Positions 7,721-15,884 of a stretch of DNA of 36,209 nucleotides are shown piece by piece. The notes below the pieces were generated by a model. It was not told the origin of the DNA. It worked only from the letters and a program-made list of their open reading frames with translations, and searched no databases. The position numbers and the translations under genes were made by a program. Each line of letters begins with the position of its first letter. Positions within the stretch are counted from its first letter, which is position 1. This DNA comes from a virus. Location of the stretch: the IMG/VR virus record IMGVR_UViG_3300031111_000023, positions 1 to 36,209 of that record; one strand, written 5' to 3'.

Positions 7721-7967
7721 TTGCCTTATCCTCCATGATTCCCGACAACTTCTCTTCCTTGCCTTTCACCTTGAAGCCCCATAGGACACCATACGGATAG
7801 ATATCCCTAGGAGCATACTGGACCCAAGCTGCGGTTTCCTTAAAACCCATCTTCTCGGCAAGAGCCGCAACCTTCGGATAATCGAACATATCAACCTTGC
7901 CGCTCTCTTTGACAGCTTTTAACCCATCAAAGATTTCCCGTGAAACTCTGGTTCCACTCTTACTCAT
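7569..7967 (-). CDS. DUF5049-like protein with long Lys/Ser-rich tail
   Basis: The N-terminal 65 residues (VSREIFDGLKAVKESGKVDM, then PKVAALAEKMGF) match the shape of the small phage domain DUF5049 and resemble the protein encoded at 33431-33622 (VPQEIYDGLEQIRSS). From residue 85 on, the protein is a disordered tail of Lys, Ser, Arg and Thr, like a nucleic-acid-binding or histone-like tail. That tail is the region that overlaps the coiled-coil gene in another frame. Biochemical role unknown. Confidence 0.65.
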   Translation of the reverse strand: MSKSGTRVSREIFDGLKAVKESGKVDMFDYPKVAALAEKMGFKETAAWVQYAPRDIYPYGVLWGFKVKGKEEKLSGIMEDKANAEKEKPRRASKGTSKNKKAASKKKTKSGGTRKKSSRAKKSNPKSSKRKG

Positions 7968-8490
7968 TGTATTTAGCCTCCACTCTTTCTTCTATTTCCT
8001 TCGCCTTACTAACTAACTCGTCAATTGGTGTTCGCGGATATACTGGTTTAGCCCTTTTTGCAATTGAATCTGCTAGCGACATTTCTGCATCCTCACCAGA
8101 GAAGCCAAAGTCTGTTTTATAGACTTCGACTTCCCAATCACACTTGTCTCCAATATGTCCTCCTTCTTGATTTACACAGCGAACTATATAAAGCCATTCA
8201 ATATCGCCGTGTAACGCCACTTCGGATTCAGGTTCAAAACCTCCGGGGTCTGCTGCACATAGAAAAGAAGCAGACTTTCCTGCTCTACCTAATTCCCAAG
8301 TATCTACCTCAATAGGTTCAATTTTAATCCTCTCTGCTCTTTCCTTTGACAACTTCAGGGCAATATTTTTTCCTTTTTTAATCACGGGTAGCATATTAGT
8401 AGGATATCCGTCCCAATGATGATACAGCATTACTTCATTTTTCCACGCTAGCCCTTCAGATACAACTAGCACCTGACATCTTGTAGACAC
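7960..8490 (-). CDS. Conserved-looking phage protein (YHHWDGYP motif)
   Basis: A 176-residue soluble protein. The N-terminus MSTRCQVLVVSEG and the motif YHHWDGYPTNMLP near residue 23 resemble a family of uncharacterised phage proteins that share STRCQ and HWDGYP. A later DCEVEVYKTDFG-like strand (CDWEVEVYKTDFG) and a C-terminal helix complete it. Its stop overlaps the following gene by 8 nt, and it follows the FAD oxidoreductase by one base. Activity unknown. Confidence 0.65.
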   Translation of the reverse strand: MSTRCQVLVVSEGLAWKNEVMLYHHWDGYPTNMLPVIKKGKNIALKLSKERAERIKIEPIEVDTWELGRAGKSASFLCAADPGGFEPESEVALHGDIEWLYIVRCVNQEGGHIGDKCDWEVEVYKTDFGFSGEDAEMSLADSIAKRAKPVYPRTPIDELVSKAKEIEERVEAKYNE

Positions 8491-8491
8491 T

Positions 8492-9862
8492 TTACCCTTC
8501 CCTTTCTATGCGCAAACAAATCTCATCGGCAACCATGATTCCACTACACGCAGCTTGCATGAATCCCCTTGTCCAGCCTGAACCATCACCAATACAAAAC
8601 ACGTTATCTATAGGAGTCTCGAATACCCTTGTTACAGGTACTCGGTTGGAATATAGCTTTGTTTCAATTCCGTGTAACCATGCATCCTCTGAGTAAAGAC
8701 CGGGAATGTCTTTTGCAAATACCTTTATTCCTTCATGCAGAGCCTTGGCAATCCTATACGGGAATATCATGTTAAGATTACCGGGAGAACCTTTGTATGA
8801 AAGATGTACGTTGTGCATTTCCTCATCTGGCGTAGCCCTGTCGAGAAGGAAGTCAACTACCCTTTGAGTTATAATATCCTTCCCATTCAAGGTTCTGCAT
8901 CCGTGCGACTGATGCGTTGCGTAACCAGACGGGTCTTGGATTTGCGAGAAAGGAACCTTCGCTAATATAGCGAAGTTTGTTAAGTTAGAATGCCTCCTTC
9001 GCCTATAGGCATATCCATTAACTGTTGTCACGCCATTAGAGTGTTGGTGAAGAACATATCCGTGCGGATTAACACAGAACGTTCTAAGCTCTAATCCGAA
9101 TGCTTCTGTTCTTAATTTGAATTCATATTGGCGGTCAGTTAGATGAGCAGCGCAAAGATAGGGAAGCTCTACCCTCACGCCGATATCCACGGCACCCTTA
9201 CTAGGTAGAGTCTGGGCAAGCTTTTCAATCTTTGAATTACCTTCCCTTCCCACAGCTATAACAACATAATCACAATCTATATTTTGCATCATTCTGCCAG
9301 TTGCAGCTTTTTCATCTTCTTTGGTATGTACGGGTTCAGTTCGGATTGTTGTTCCATTTACCGAGTTTACTTTTGTATTTAACCACAGTAAAGGACCATC
9401 TTCTTTCATTTGCTTGTACAACGCTTCCATGAACCATTCGCAACCATCACTACCTAGGTGGACTAGCTTTCCCTCTGTGTTCTGGTAAGAATTTTTGAAA
9501 GCATCTCTAAGTGTTGGCTCTATCCTTTTTGTTATTTCTTCCACTTCTGCCATACAAAGAGGGATATCGTTTCTGCCTAGTTCCCACAAATTTCCGCCCG
9601 TACTGATAGAGTAGATTAGTTTACCATCTGAGAATCCGCCAGCACCACCGAATCCACAGGTAATATCGCATACGTCACAACGTAGACAATTGAATCTACC
9701 GGGACAAGCTCTTGAAGTAATTCGCTTGCCCTTATCTATCAGGACAATATCTTCTTTGTCAATGCCAGAATCAAGAAGTCTTTGCGCACAGAATAAACCA
9801 GCAGGACCAGCCCCTATGATTCCAATTTTGATACCTTTCCAGCCTAACCCTTTATTTATCAT
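8492..9862 (-). CDS. FAD-dependent dehydrogenase/oxidoreductase
   Basis: A 456-residue flavoprotein. The N-terminal IKIGIIGAGPAGLFCAQRLL is a dinucleotide-binding GxGxxG loop ending in an acidic strand (DIVLIDKGK). A cysteine-rich insert follows (CPGRFNCLRCDVCDITCG, residues about 54-71), then GFGGAGGFSDGKL. The C-terminus has the FAD-closing motif VFCIGDGSGWTRGFMQAACS. The layout resembles uncharacterised FAD-dependent dehydrogenases of the COG2509 type found in archaea and anaerobes. The substrate is unknown; the five-cysteine insert could bind a metal or a cluster. Between nucleotide-metabolism genes (the next gene upstream is dCMP deaminase, ATGA overlap), a role in modified-base chemistry is conceivable but unproven. 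Confidence 0.82.
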   Translation of the reverse strand: MINKGLGWKGIKIGIIGAGPAGLFCAQRLLDSGIDKEDIVLIDKGKRITSRACPGRFNCLRCDVCDITCGFGGAGGFSDGKLIYSISTGGNLWELGRNDIPLCMAEVEEITKRIEPTLRDAFKNSYQNTEGKLVHLGSDGCEWFMEALYKQMKEDGPLLWLNTKVNSVNGTTIRTEPVHTKEDEKAATGRMMQNIDCDYVVIAVGREGNSKIEKLAQTLPSKGAVDIGVRVELPYLCAAHLTDRQYEFKLRTEAFGLELRTFCVNPHGYVLHQHSNGVTTVNGYAYRRRRHSNLTNFAILAKVPFSQIQDPSGYATHQSHGCRTLNGKDIITQRVVDFLLDRATPDEEMHNVHLSYKGSPGNLNMIFPYRIAKALHEGIKVFAKDIPGLYSEDAWLHGIETKLYSNRVPVTRVFETPIDNVFCIGDGSGWTRGFMQAACSGIMVADEICLRIEREG

Positions 9863-10302
9863 AGTTCATGTATCCTCACATACTCTCCTAATTGTTTAAC
9901 AAGGCTGGAATCAATACCAGAAATAGCAAGCGGCTGTTTTACATAGATATCAGTAATACCAGAATTTATCATGGCTTTTAAGCAGTTAGGGCACGGATAG
10001 TGTGTGCAAAAAACTGCCGCATTTTTCAAGCTAGTACCATGCTTCGCCGCCTGAGTAACCACGTTTAATTCTGCATGGACAGATGGACAGGAATCGTAAT
10101 TCTCTCCCGGTTTGATGCCCTGTTCTTTTCTGGCACACTTTTTACAATGTGGATATCCGCTAGGTGGATTATTGTATCCAGTAGCAATTATTCGTCTATC
10201 CTTAACTGCTACTGCTCCAACCTTTTTCATGAGACATGAAGACCTAGTGGCAACCACATTTGCAACATCCATATAGTAATCAATCCACGGCCTAGTATTC
10301 AT
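9859..10302 (-). CDS. Deoxycytidylate (dCMP) deaminase
   Basis: Converts dCMP to dUMP for thymidylate synthesis. The zinc site is intact: HAE at residues 76-78 (SVHAELN) and PCPNC at 103-107. An extra Cys/His set (HCKKCARK at 52-59 and C72) matches the second structural zinc of phage T4-type dCMP deaminases. At 147 residues it is slightly short for the family but complete. ATG 10302 overlaps the upstream gene by 11 nt. The product dUMP links to phage pyrimidine metabolism; no thymidylate synthase is seen in this window. Confidence 0.92.
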   Translation of the reverse strand: MNTRPWIDYYMDVANVVATRSSCLMKKVGAVAVKDRRIIATGYNNPPSGYPHCKKCARKEQGIKPGENYDSCPSVHAELNVVTQAAKHGTSLKNAAVFCTHYPCPNCLKAMINSGITDIYVKQPLAISGIDSSLVKQLGEYVRIHEL

Positions 10303-10654
10303 CTTCGCATCCTTTTGTCTTGGTAGCCATGATGATTCGCCTTACTTCCGTAGCACACGGAGCCGCACACCCAAAGATACATTCCAAAATATCGCCTAGG
10401 GCCTTTTCAAGTTCCTTAACTCTTGTGGTATCAGCACTTGAGGAAAAGCTCATTTTCATTTGCGGTCTGTTGAGCAATACCCTGAGAGCTATGAGAACAA
10501 GGAAATCGAAGTTGATGATGTTATGACCGTGTTCTTCTAGGTACTCTGCTATCAGAGTATCAGCGTCTTGCTTTTCAATACCATTGAGGAAATCTATAGC
10601 ATCGCCATACTCAATTTTCTCTGCGGTTGCACAAGCCTTGTATTTCTCTGTCAT
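10292..10654 (-). CDS. Hypothetical protein, 120 residues
   Basis: A soluble mostly helical protein, MTEKYKACATAEKIEYGDAI and INFDFLVLIALRVLLNRPQM, with a C-terminal part carrying two cysteines (DILECIFGCAAPCATEVRR). No recognised motif. It is coupled to both neighbours: its ATG overlaps the Gp88-like gene stop by 4 nt and its end overlaps the dCMP deaminase gene by 11 nt. Function unknown. Confidence 0.6.
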   Translation of the reverse strand: MTEKYKACATAEKIEYGDAIDFLNGIEKQDADTLIAEYLEEHGHNIINFDFLVLIALRVLLNRPQMKMSFSSSADTTRVKELEKALGDILECIFGCAAPCATEVRRIIMATKTKGCEDEY

Positions 10655-11247
10655 TTTCCTCTCCTTGGAAAGCTAACGTCCTCTGTAGCATACCAGCAAA
10701 ACTTACAGCTATAACATTTACCAGTACATATTCTACTGTTAGTCTTCTTGTGTTTTTCCATATGCTTCGAATGCTTGTGCCTGCTATCTATTACATAGGC
10801 AGACCTCTTTATAGTAGGATTGAAATATTCTGTGCTTTCATCAACCGAGTAAATTAACATTAAATTATTTGGCTTGTTAGATGTATCCATGCTGTAGTTT
10901 CTAGTAAAAGCCAAAAAGCTAACATCAGGATTAGCTCTGGCGATTCGCGCCCACTTGTTAAAGTATGCTTGGGAGTAGAAATCTCCCGAACTATGTATCC
11001 TGATGTACTTCACGCCTTTAGATATATGGAGATAGTTTATCTCGCTGTTAATCTTTGCTTCGAAATCTTCTTGCTTACTGTTTTCAAAGTTTCTCCGGTA
11101 GAATCTTGCAACATGCGGATATCTAAAATTTCCCCTTTTTGCATAACAATATCTTTTGCATTCCTCTGTTTGGTGTTTGCAGCTTTCTGTTGGTAGACTG
11201 AACGAGAATATCTTTTTACCTAGTTTCTCTACTCCGTTAGTCAGCAT
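10651..11247 (-). CDS. Gp88-like phage protein (cysteine-rich)
   Basis: A 198-residue protein resembling the phage gene product 88 family: CKHQTEECKRYCYAKRGNF near residue 23, then FYRRNFENSK. A central VKYIRIHSSGDFYSQAYFNK strand-loop and a SFLAFTRNYS strand follow, and a C-terminal cysteine cluster CTGKCYSCKFCWY. The paired cysteine clusters suggest metal or iron-sulfur binding, and some authors compare the family with radical-SAM folds; no CxxxCxxC of classical type is seen. It starts 16 nt after the 3' end of the intron-containing tRNA, with AAAGGAAAGG upstream of ATG 11247. Biochemical role not established. Confidence 0.7.
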   Translation of the reverse strand: MLTNGVEKLGKKIFSFSLPTESCKHQTEECKRYCYAKRGNFRYPHVARFYRRNFENSKQEDFEAKINSEINYLHISKGVKYIRIHSSGDFYSQAYFNKWARIARANPDVSFLAFTRNYSMDTSNKPNNLMLIYSVDESTEYFNPTIKRSAYVIDSRHKHSKHMEKHKKTNSRICTGKCYSCKFCWYATEDVSFPRRGK

Positions 11248-11306
11248 TTCCTTTCCTTTGATTTGGTAGGGGCGGAGGGATTCGAACCCCCATTAACCTT
11301 GGTCCT

Positions 11307-12030
11307 CTTGCCAGCTATAACTTTCGTTACCGTAAATGCACTAATTTAAGCACTTTCACCTGTATTATATACGGCAAATACGTTTGTGGTCTGGACTCTC
11401 TCTTTACCTTATTCTTTTGAACTTAGGTAGTAGCCGTTGAGTCTCTACACTTTCAAGGAGAAATTATGCGAACTAGGTCATATTCAGAGAAACAATTGCG
11501 CAAAGCAGTAAAAGAGTCTATATCCTACCGACAGGTTATTTTAAAGCTAGGACTCAAAACTGCTGGAGGAAATTATCAAAGCATTAAATCATTGGTCAAA
11601 AGATTGGCGATTGATGTATCTCATTTTAAGGGAAAAGGCTGGAACAAAGGGCAAGTTCATGGTCCCAAAAGAGATACCAGCTATTATTTAACCGATAATT
11701 GCAAACATGAAATCAAAACATCTTGGTTAAGGTGTCGCCTTATTTCTGATGGCTACTTTGAACACAAGTGCTATAATTGCGGGCTATCAGAATGGCAACA
11801 TCAGCCAATTCCTTTACAGTTACATCATATTGATGGAAACAATAGAAATAATAACATTGATAATCTTACTGTGTTGTGTCCAAATTGTCATGCTTTAACA
11901 ATTTCTTATTGCCGCCCTAAATAAAGTTAATACTTTCTCCTTGCTTAGCTCGGGATTGCCATTTTACAGGTTTCCCCGAATTTGACTACATTCACTAATA
12001 AAGTTTCCAATATTAGTGCTCAGCTTAACT
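11307..12030 (-). mobile_element. Group I intron in the tRNA anticodon loop
   Basis: About 724 nt. Core elements on the minus strand: CGGGGAAACCTG at 11979-11968 (P4 side) and GGCAATCCCGAGCTAAGC at 11960-11943 (P6/P4 partner), both very close to the cyanobacterial tRNA-Leu intron core. GACTC near 11440 and GAGTC near 11393 form P7. P1 is formed by CTTGGCTTA of the exon/intron border with TAAGCTGAG. The intron ends in G. An HNH gene occupies the interior on the opposite strand. Probably self-splicing and, with its nuclease, mobile. Confidence 0.85.
11466..11924 (+). CDS. HNH homing endonuclease encoded antisense inside the group I intron
   Basis: A 152-residue protein. The N-terminal half (YSEKQLRKAVKESISYRQVI, then LKTAGGNYQSIKSLV) resembles a helix-turn-helix DNA-binding module found in HNH homing enzymes. 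The catalytic region has CYNCGLSEW, LQLHHIDGNNRNNNIDNL and LCPNCH, a complete HNH site with two zinc knuckles. ATG 11466 has AAGGAG 6 nt upstream. It is the only clear plus-strand gene in the window, so it must be expressed separately from the tRNA/intron transcript. It probably cleaves intronless alleles of the tRNA gene to spread the intron. Confidence 0.9.
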   Translation: MRTRSYSEKQLRKAVKESISYRQVILKLGLKTAGGNYQSIKSLVKRLAIDVSHFKGKGWNKGQVHGPKRDTSYYLTDNCKHEIKTSWLRCRLISDGYFEHKCYNCGLSEWQHQPIPLQLHHIDGNNRNNNIDNLTVLCPNCHALTISYCRPK

Positions 12031-12066
12031 AAGCCAAGTGCCTTTACCAGTTTAGCCACGCCCCCA

Positions 12067-12255
12067 CTAATTTAACATATGATTAATGAGAATTACGGCA
12101 GATGCTACAGCTACCGTAGCACCGCCACCTAGAAATCCGAATGTTAACAGTTTTCCTTGAAGGTTGCCCCATGCTCCAGCACAAAATGCAACAAAACCAA
12201 TTAGAGCAAATGCCAATCCGCACACAAACGCAAAAGACCAACCAAGAATATTCAA
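12067..12255 (-). CDS. Small membrane protein, two transmembrane segments
   Basis: A 62-residue protein almost entirely hydrophobic: ILGWSFAFVCGLAFALIGFV (residues 3-22) and a second span FGFLGGGATVAVASAVILI (39-57), separated by a short Gly-rich loop with few charges. It would sit in the inner membrane. The gene ends one base before the 5' end of the intron-containing tRNA and follows the ribonucleotide reductase gene by one base. It could be a holin-like or superinfection protein, but nothing confirms this. Confidence 0.65.
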   Translation of the reverse strand: MNILGWSFAFVCGLAFALIGFVAFCAGAWGNLQGKLLTFGFLGGGATVAVASAVILINHMLN

Positions 12256-12256
12256 C

Positions 12257-15040
12257 TTATTCCCCTTTCATTATAACCTCATCCACCTGATTATCAAACG
12301 CTACTTTCACGCCATGTTGTTCATGCTGCCCTTTGTTGAATCGAGACATAGGCGCATAATATCCTACGACTCTAGTTAGGCTTTCGACGTTTAATGAGCC
12401 ACAATGCGGACACTTATCTCTCGGTCCATATGATATCTTTCCGCAATCTCCACAATGGGTAACAGTTGGGGTAATTGTGAAGTAAGGAATATTGTACCCT
12501 AGCGTTGCGCGAACCAAAGTCTTTACCGAAGCTATATTCGGCTTTTCGTGTAACCAGATATGCAAGATGGTTCCACCAGTATAAAAGCTGTCTGTTTTGC
12601 TTGCCCATTCTAATCTTTCTTGTAGCGTTCTTCCGTTATACATTGGTTCATGGGTTGAGTTAGTCAAGAACGGAACGCCATTCGTTCCCGTACTAACAAA
12701 TGCCTCTGGGAATAGTCTTATATCCTCTTTAGCCATTTTATAACTAGCGGTTTCTGCTGGTGTTTGTTCAAAGTTGTATAGGTAACCATCTTCTTTGCCC
12801 CATTTTCTCAAGGTCTTCTTCATTCTGTCTAGTACCCTGAGGACAAAATCTTCGCATTGAGAAATAGGTTTGCCAAACAAATTCATGCAACACTCATGCA
12901 TACCGCATATTCCAACAGTCAGGAAGAAGGTTCTCTCGGTTCCGATGTATTCTGAGAAAATAGGAAGCAGCTTGTGCTTGACTCTACCCTCTTCAATTCT
13001 GTTCCTTCTATATTTCAACTGTTCCCTAGCTTGGTCCATCTTATCTTTAAGGAGTTTGAAGAACTCTTCCTCATCGTTTGCTATGATACCCAAACGATTC
13101 AGGTTGATAGTAGAGACAGCCAGAGAACCTGTCTTAGAACCAATAGCCCAGAGTCCGTGTGGTTGTTCTGCATCTTTAGCATTTAAATTCAAGCGGCAAT
13201 TATGAGTAATGATTCCATTAGCGAGTGTAAATAAATGCTCTTCTGAATCTACTTCAAAATCAAAGAACACTCCCGGCTTAGCAATCCAATCAATGCTCTT
13301 AACGGAATACCACTTGGTTCCAAACTCATCAGTAAAGAATGCTGTGGCATATCCCGGTCTTCCAGAATATATTCTTGCACAGTATGTCGGATTTGTTCCT
13401 AATCTACTTTCTCTTGTATCGGGTTTTTCAAGATATGTAACAAGACCAAGAGAAGTGCAGATAGCAACAAAATCTTCTATGAGTTTTTCTGATGCAGAGT
13501 AGTATCTGTTTTTACTAACATTGCCTATAGCTCCATCGGCATCCATCATTCCAGCATAAACACCCCTTCTAAAATCTTCGCTAGCCATAATAACTTTTCC
13601 AGTAAATGTTTTATCTATAGCATGCAGGCTGGTGTCTATGTATTTATTCAGAAATGCCACAAGAGCTTTGTCGAAAATCCTTACGAACAATACATTATCT
13701 CTTATTTCTGTTGTACAAATCGAGCCAAATCTATTTTCCGCAAAAACAACAAGCTCTCTAGCTATATCCATTTGGTCTGAGTTTAGAGATATCGTTATGT
13801 TATTGTCGTTGCATACGCACCCATCGCCAGCGTACACTCCAATAAAATATCCAAGTTTGTAATCTCCTAGAACACTACCTTTTATTGCTGTTGTGTTAAC
13901 GGGAATATAGTGTCGTTTTGGAATAACATGTTGTGCTGGAACCAATTGTTCTCCAAGTTCATCATCCCATATTTTACACGCATGGGTTTTCGTAAGCTTT
14001 ATTTTGTGATTGTTTGACAGCGTTATTTCAAAGTAACCATCATCCTCTACTCTTGCTATGTTGGCTTTATTCCACTTTCCGTTATGGAATAATAAAAAAC
14101 CATTTGATTTATCGTTGCCGTGCGTATCCCATATATATTTGGCTGTCTGAACAGTATTGCCTTTTGCGGTTTGCACAAACAGCTTGGTATCTGGCGTTAC
14201 ACAGCACATTGACCTTGTAGCTTTCGGGTCTAGTTCTGTTCCTATGAAATTAGCAAAGTAAGGAGTTCCAAACTTTGCAACTAATTTCCAGAACATGTCG
14301 TTGAATTCAGTTTTTTCAAAGAGCGAGTAATCGGTAACCTGTACTGTCGGGATAGGAAACGAGAATGGCTTTCCTTCTGAATCTCCTTCCATATAAACCT
14401 CTAGGAATGCCATGTTAACTAGTTCAACTTCTCTCCCCAATTCTTTGTAAGTATATCCCTGCGGTTCACCGCCAACTCTAACTTCTACATCTTTGAAAAC
14501 TTCCGCTGGCTTTAGGTCCAGAGTGAAGTTTGTAAAGCTCTGCTGAAATGCGATTCGGTTCTCATAGTTAAGAGAGAATATCATTCTTTGAACCGTTTGT
14601 TTAATCTGCTGATAATTCATCCTGTCCGCTCTAACAAACGGAGCAAGAAGGGTTGACACATTGCTAAACGATTGAGCACCAGCGCATTCGTTCTGTGCCA
14701 TACACAGAAAATTAACCATGTGGTCAACTGCTGTGTCCATATGCTTAGCTGGTTTACTTCTCGTCCCGCCAGCCGTCATTATTCCTCTTGTCAAAATCTC
14801 ATAAAGGTCGTGTCCTACGCAATACACCGTCTGGATTGGATACCCTAAATCATGGGCATACAATGCTCCAACTCTATGTTCTTCTCCATGCGGAATGGAT
14901 TCCATGTTCTCTTCCGCAAAGACGGAATGTGCAACGAATGAGTAGAGACCTGAAACTGATTTTCTCGTATTGGCGTTCTCTTTTGCCCTCCATCCGGTAT
15001 CATCCACATACTCCGATACTTTCTTTCTGGTATTTGCCAT
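12257..15040 (-). CDS. nrdD: Anaerobic ribonucleoside-triphosphate reductase NrdD, interrupted by an intein
   Basis: Reduces NTPs to dNTPs using a glycyl radical, under anaerobic conditions. After intein removal the protein is about 592 residues, typical for NrdD. Markers: AFQQSFTNFTLDLKPAE and FWKLVAKFGTPYFANF in the catalytic barrel; the joined exteins give RSMCCRLNLN, the active-site cysteine region; the C-terminal zinc site HCGDCGKISYG and CPHCGS, then RVVGYYAPMSRFNKG carrying the glycyl radical. Residues 280-614 are the intein. The next gene downstream in the pathway sense is NrdG at 15041, one base upstream, which makes the radical. The starting ATG directly follows the NrdG stop. Confidence 0.95.
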   Translation of the reverse strand: MANTRKKVSEYVDDTGWRAKENANTRKSVSGLYSFVAHSVFAEENMESIPHGEEHRVGALYAHDLGYPIQTVYCVGHDLYEILTRGIMTAGGTRSKPAKHMDTAVDHMVNFLCMAQNECAGAQSFSNVSTLLAPFVRADRMNYQQIKQTVQRMIFSLNYENRIAFQQSFTNFTLDLKPAEVFKDVEVRVGGEPQGYTYKELGREVELVNMAFLEVYMEGDSEGKPFSFPIPTVQVTDYSLFEKTEFNDMFWKLVAKFGTPYFANFIGTELDPKATRSMCCVTPDTKLFVQTAKGNTVQTAKYIWDTHGNDKSNGFLLFHNGKWNKANIARVEDDGYFEITLSNNHKIKLTKTHACKIWDDELGEQLVPAQHVIPKRHYIPVNTTAIKGSVLGDYKLGYFIGVYAGDGCVCNDNNITISLNSDQMDIARELVVFAENRFGSICTTEIRDNVLFVRIFDKALVAFLNKYIDTSLHAIDKTFTGKVIMASEDFRRGVYAGMMDADGAIGNVSKNRYYSASEKLIEDFVAICTSLGLVTYLEKPDTRESRLGTNPTYCARIYSGRPGYATAFFTDEFGTKWYSVKSIDWIAKPGVFFDFEVDSEEHLFTLANGIITHNCRLNLNAKDAEQPHGLWAIGSKTGSLAVSTINLNRLGIIANDEEEFFKLLKDKMDQAREQLKYRRNRIEEGRVKHKLLPIFSEYIGTERTFFLTVGICGMHECCMNLFGKPISQCEDFVLRVLDRMKKTLRKWGKEDGYLYNFEQTPAETASYKMAKEDIRLFPEAFVSTGTNGVPFLTNSTHEPMYNGRTLQERLEWASKTDSFYTGGTILHIWLHEKPNIASVKTLVRATLGYNIPYFTITPTVTHCGDCGKISYGPRDKCPHCGSLNVESLTRVVGYYAPMSRFNKGQHEQHGVKVAFDNQVDEVIMKGE
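13199..14203 (-). mobile_element. LAGLIDADG intein inside NrdD
   Basis: A 335-residue intein at NrdD residues 280-614. It starts with CVTPDTKLFVQT (Cys1 and block A) and has block B LTKTHACK. Two LAGLIDADG helices (LGYFIGVYAGDG and RRGVYAGMMDADGAIG) form a homing nuclease. It ends FTLANGIITHN with His-Asn, followed by +1 Cys. All residues for self-splicing are present. It lies between two neighbouring cysteines of the NrdD motif RSM-C/C-RLN, so the enzyme cannot work until the intein is removed. A common site choice for inteins is such a conserved active-site motif. Confidence 0.95.
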
Positions 15041-15544
15041 TTATCCTCCTGCGAGTAAGGCTTCTTCTGATGTTTTGTACCATGTTGAACCCTTCCTTGT
15101 CCAAGCCTGTTGGTTGGAAGAAGCTAGAAAAGAGTAATCTTTTCTAAGCTGACCCTTGATAAATGGCCCTGCAATTATTACATTGATTGGCCTTAGTTGT
15201 TCTTCCCAACATTCAAGCCCCTCTACTAATTGTTCAAATGTGTAACCCGTATATACCCAGACCTTTTTCCCTCTTTTTTGTGCGTACTCTGCGAGTTCTT
15301 TTAATGCTTCCGGCTGTTCAAAAGGTTCGCCGCCACTAAAGACCACATGGGTTGCTAGTTTGTTAGATGATATCTCAACTTTGAGATTCTCTATGTCTAC
15401 GTCAATACCGCCGCTTCTGTGTCTAAGTGCAGGATTGTGGCAACCTTCACAATTTCTGGGGCACCCCGCAAAATAAATCACATGAGCGATTCCAGTAGAA
15501 TCTCTGGTTGAATTGAAATCAGAGCTTGCTACTATCGCCTTCAT
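15041..15544 (-). CDS. nrdG: Anaerobic ribonucleotide reductase activating protein NrdG (radical SAM)
   Basis: Uses S-adenosylmethionine and a 4Fe-4S cluster to place the glycyl radical on NrdD. At 167 residues it has the typical NrdG length. The cluster motif CPRNCEGCHNP (C28, C32, C35) fits CxxxCxxC. VVFSGGEPFEQPEAL is the radical-SAM GGE motif, KVWVYTGYTFEQL the following strand, and INVIIAGPFIKGQ a late strand. It is one base upstream of NrdD, so the two are made together. It overlaps the upstream Cys-rich gene by 26 nt. Confidence 0.95.
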   Translation of the reverse strand: MKAIVASSDFNSTRDSTGIAHVIYFAGCPRNCEGCHNPALRHRSGGIDVDIENLKVEISSNKLATHVVFSGGEPFEQPEALKELAEYAQKRGKKVWVYTGYTFEQLVEGLECWEEQLRPINVIIAGPFIKGQLRKDYSFLASSNQQAWTRKGSTWYKTSEEALLAGG

Positions 15545-15884
15545 ATTCGCTCCACTTCACTTTTTCCTCAACAAACGTTACTTGACTGCCGTTGATTATT
15601 TTCCTGTATCTTACTCCCCTGAAAGCATATAGTAACCCTACATCATCTATAAATGTTCTTCTCGGATAAAAATCATCACATACCCTCTGGCAGGATAGAC
15701 TAGTTAATATATTATGCGCCTCCATTGGGCCTAACCTTTTAGGAGCAGCACACAACTTCTTCTTTCCAAACCACATGCACACCCCTATATATCTTCCTGT
15801 TCCACCCTCTTCTATTTCACAATAGTGCGCACATACGCTACAGTTCTGTGCCGTCCTAATTGAGTTCTCTAGCTTTCCCATCAT
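15519..15884 (-). CDS. Cysteine-rich hypothetical protein
   Basis: A 121-residue protein with eight cysteines, mainly in two groups: NCSVCAHYCEIEEG near residue 14 and GVCMWFGKKKLC near residue 34, then SCQRVCDDF near 64. Cluster or zinc binding is likely. The C-terminal half has an RGVRYRKIINGSQVTF strand. ATG 15884 or the adjacent ATG 15881 begins it within an ATGATG that also carries the resolvase stop. It precedes the NrdG gene, so a redox role alongside anaerobic reduction is conceivable, but only by position. Confidence 0.6.
   Translation of the reverse strand: MMGKLENSIRTAQNCSVCAHYCEIEEGGTGRYIGVCMWFGKKKLCAAPKRLGPMEAHNILTSLSCQRVCDDFYPRRTFIDDVGLLYAFRGVRYRKIINGSQVTFVEEKVKWSEYEGDSSKL

Larger units (their letters stand above)
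11264..12065 (-). tRNA. tRNA gene with anticodon UAG split by a group I intron
   Basis: The 5' exon is 12065-12031 and the 3' exon 11306-11264. Acceptor strands GGGGGCG and CGCCCCT pair (first pair G-T), followed by discriminator A and an encoded CCA. The anticodon stem CTTGG/CCAAG is split by the intron. Joining T at 12031 to A at 11306 gives loop CTTAGGA, anticodon TAG. This is the only junction giving a 7-nt loop that leaves U before the 5' site and G at the intron end. UAG would read leucine codon CUA, yet the variable loop is short (about 6 nt), unlike leucine tRNAs, so amino-acid identity is uncertain. Confidence 0.85.

Noticed and set aside
11264-12065. Stop-codon reassignment suggested by the UAG anticodon
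   Set aside because: Anticodon UAG reads CUA, not the stop codon UAG (that needs CUA); TAG is used as a normal stop, for example by the Ro60 gene.
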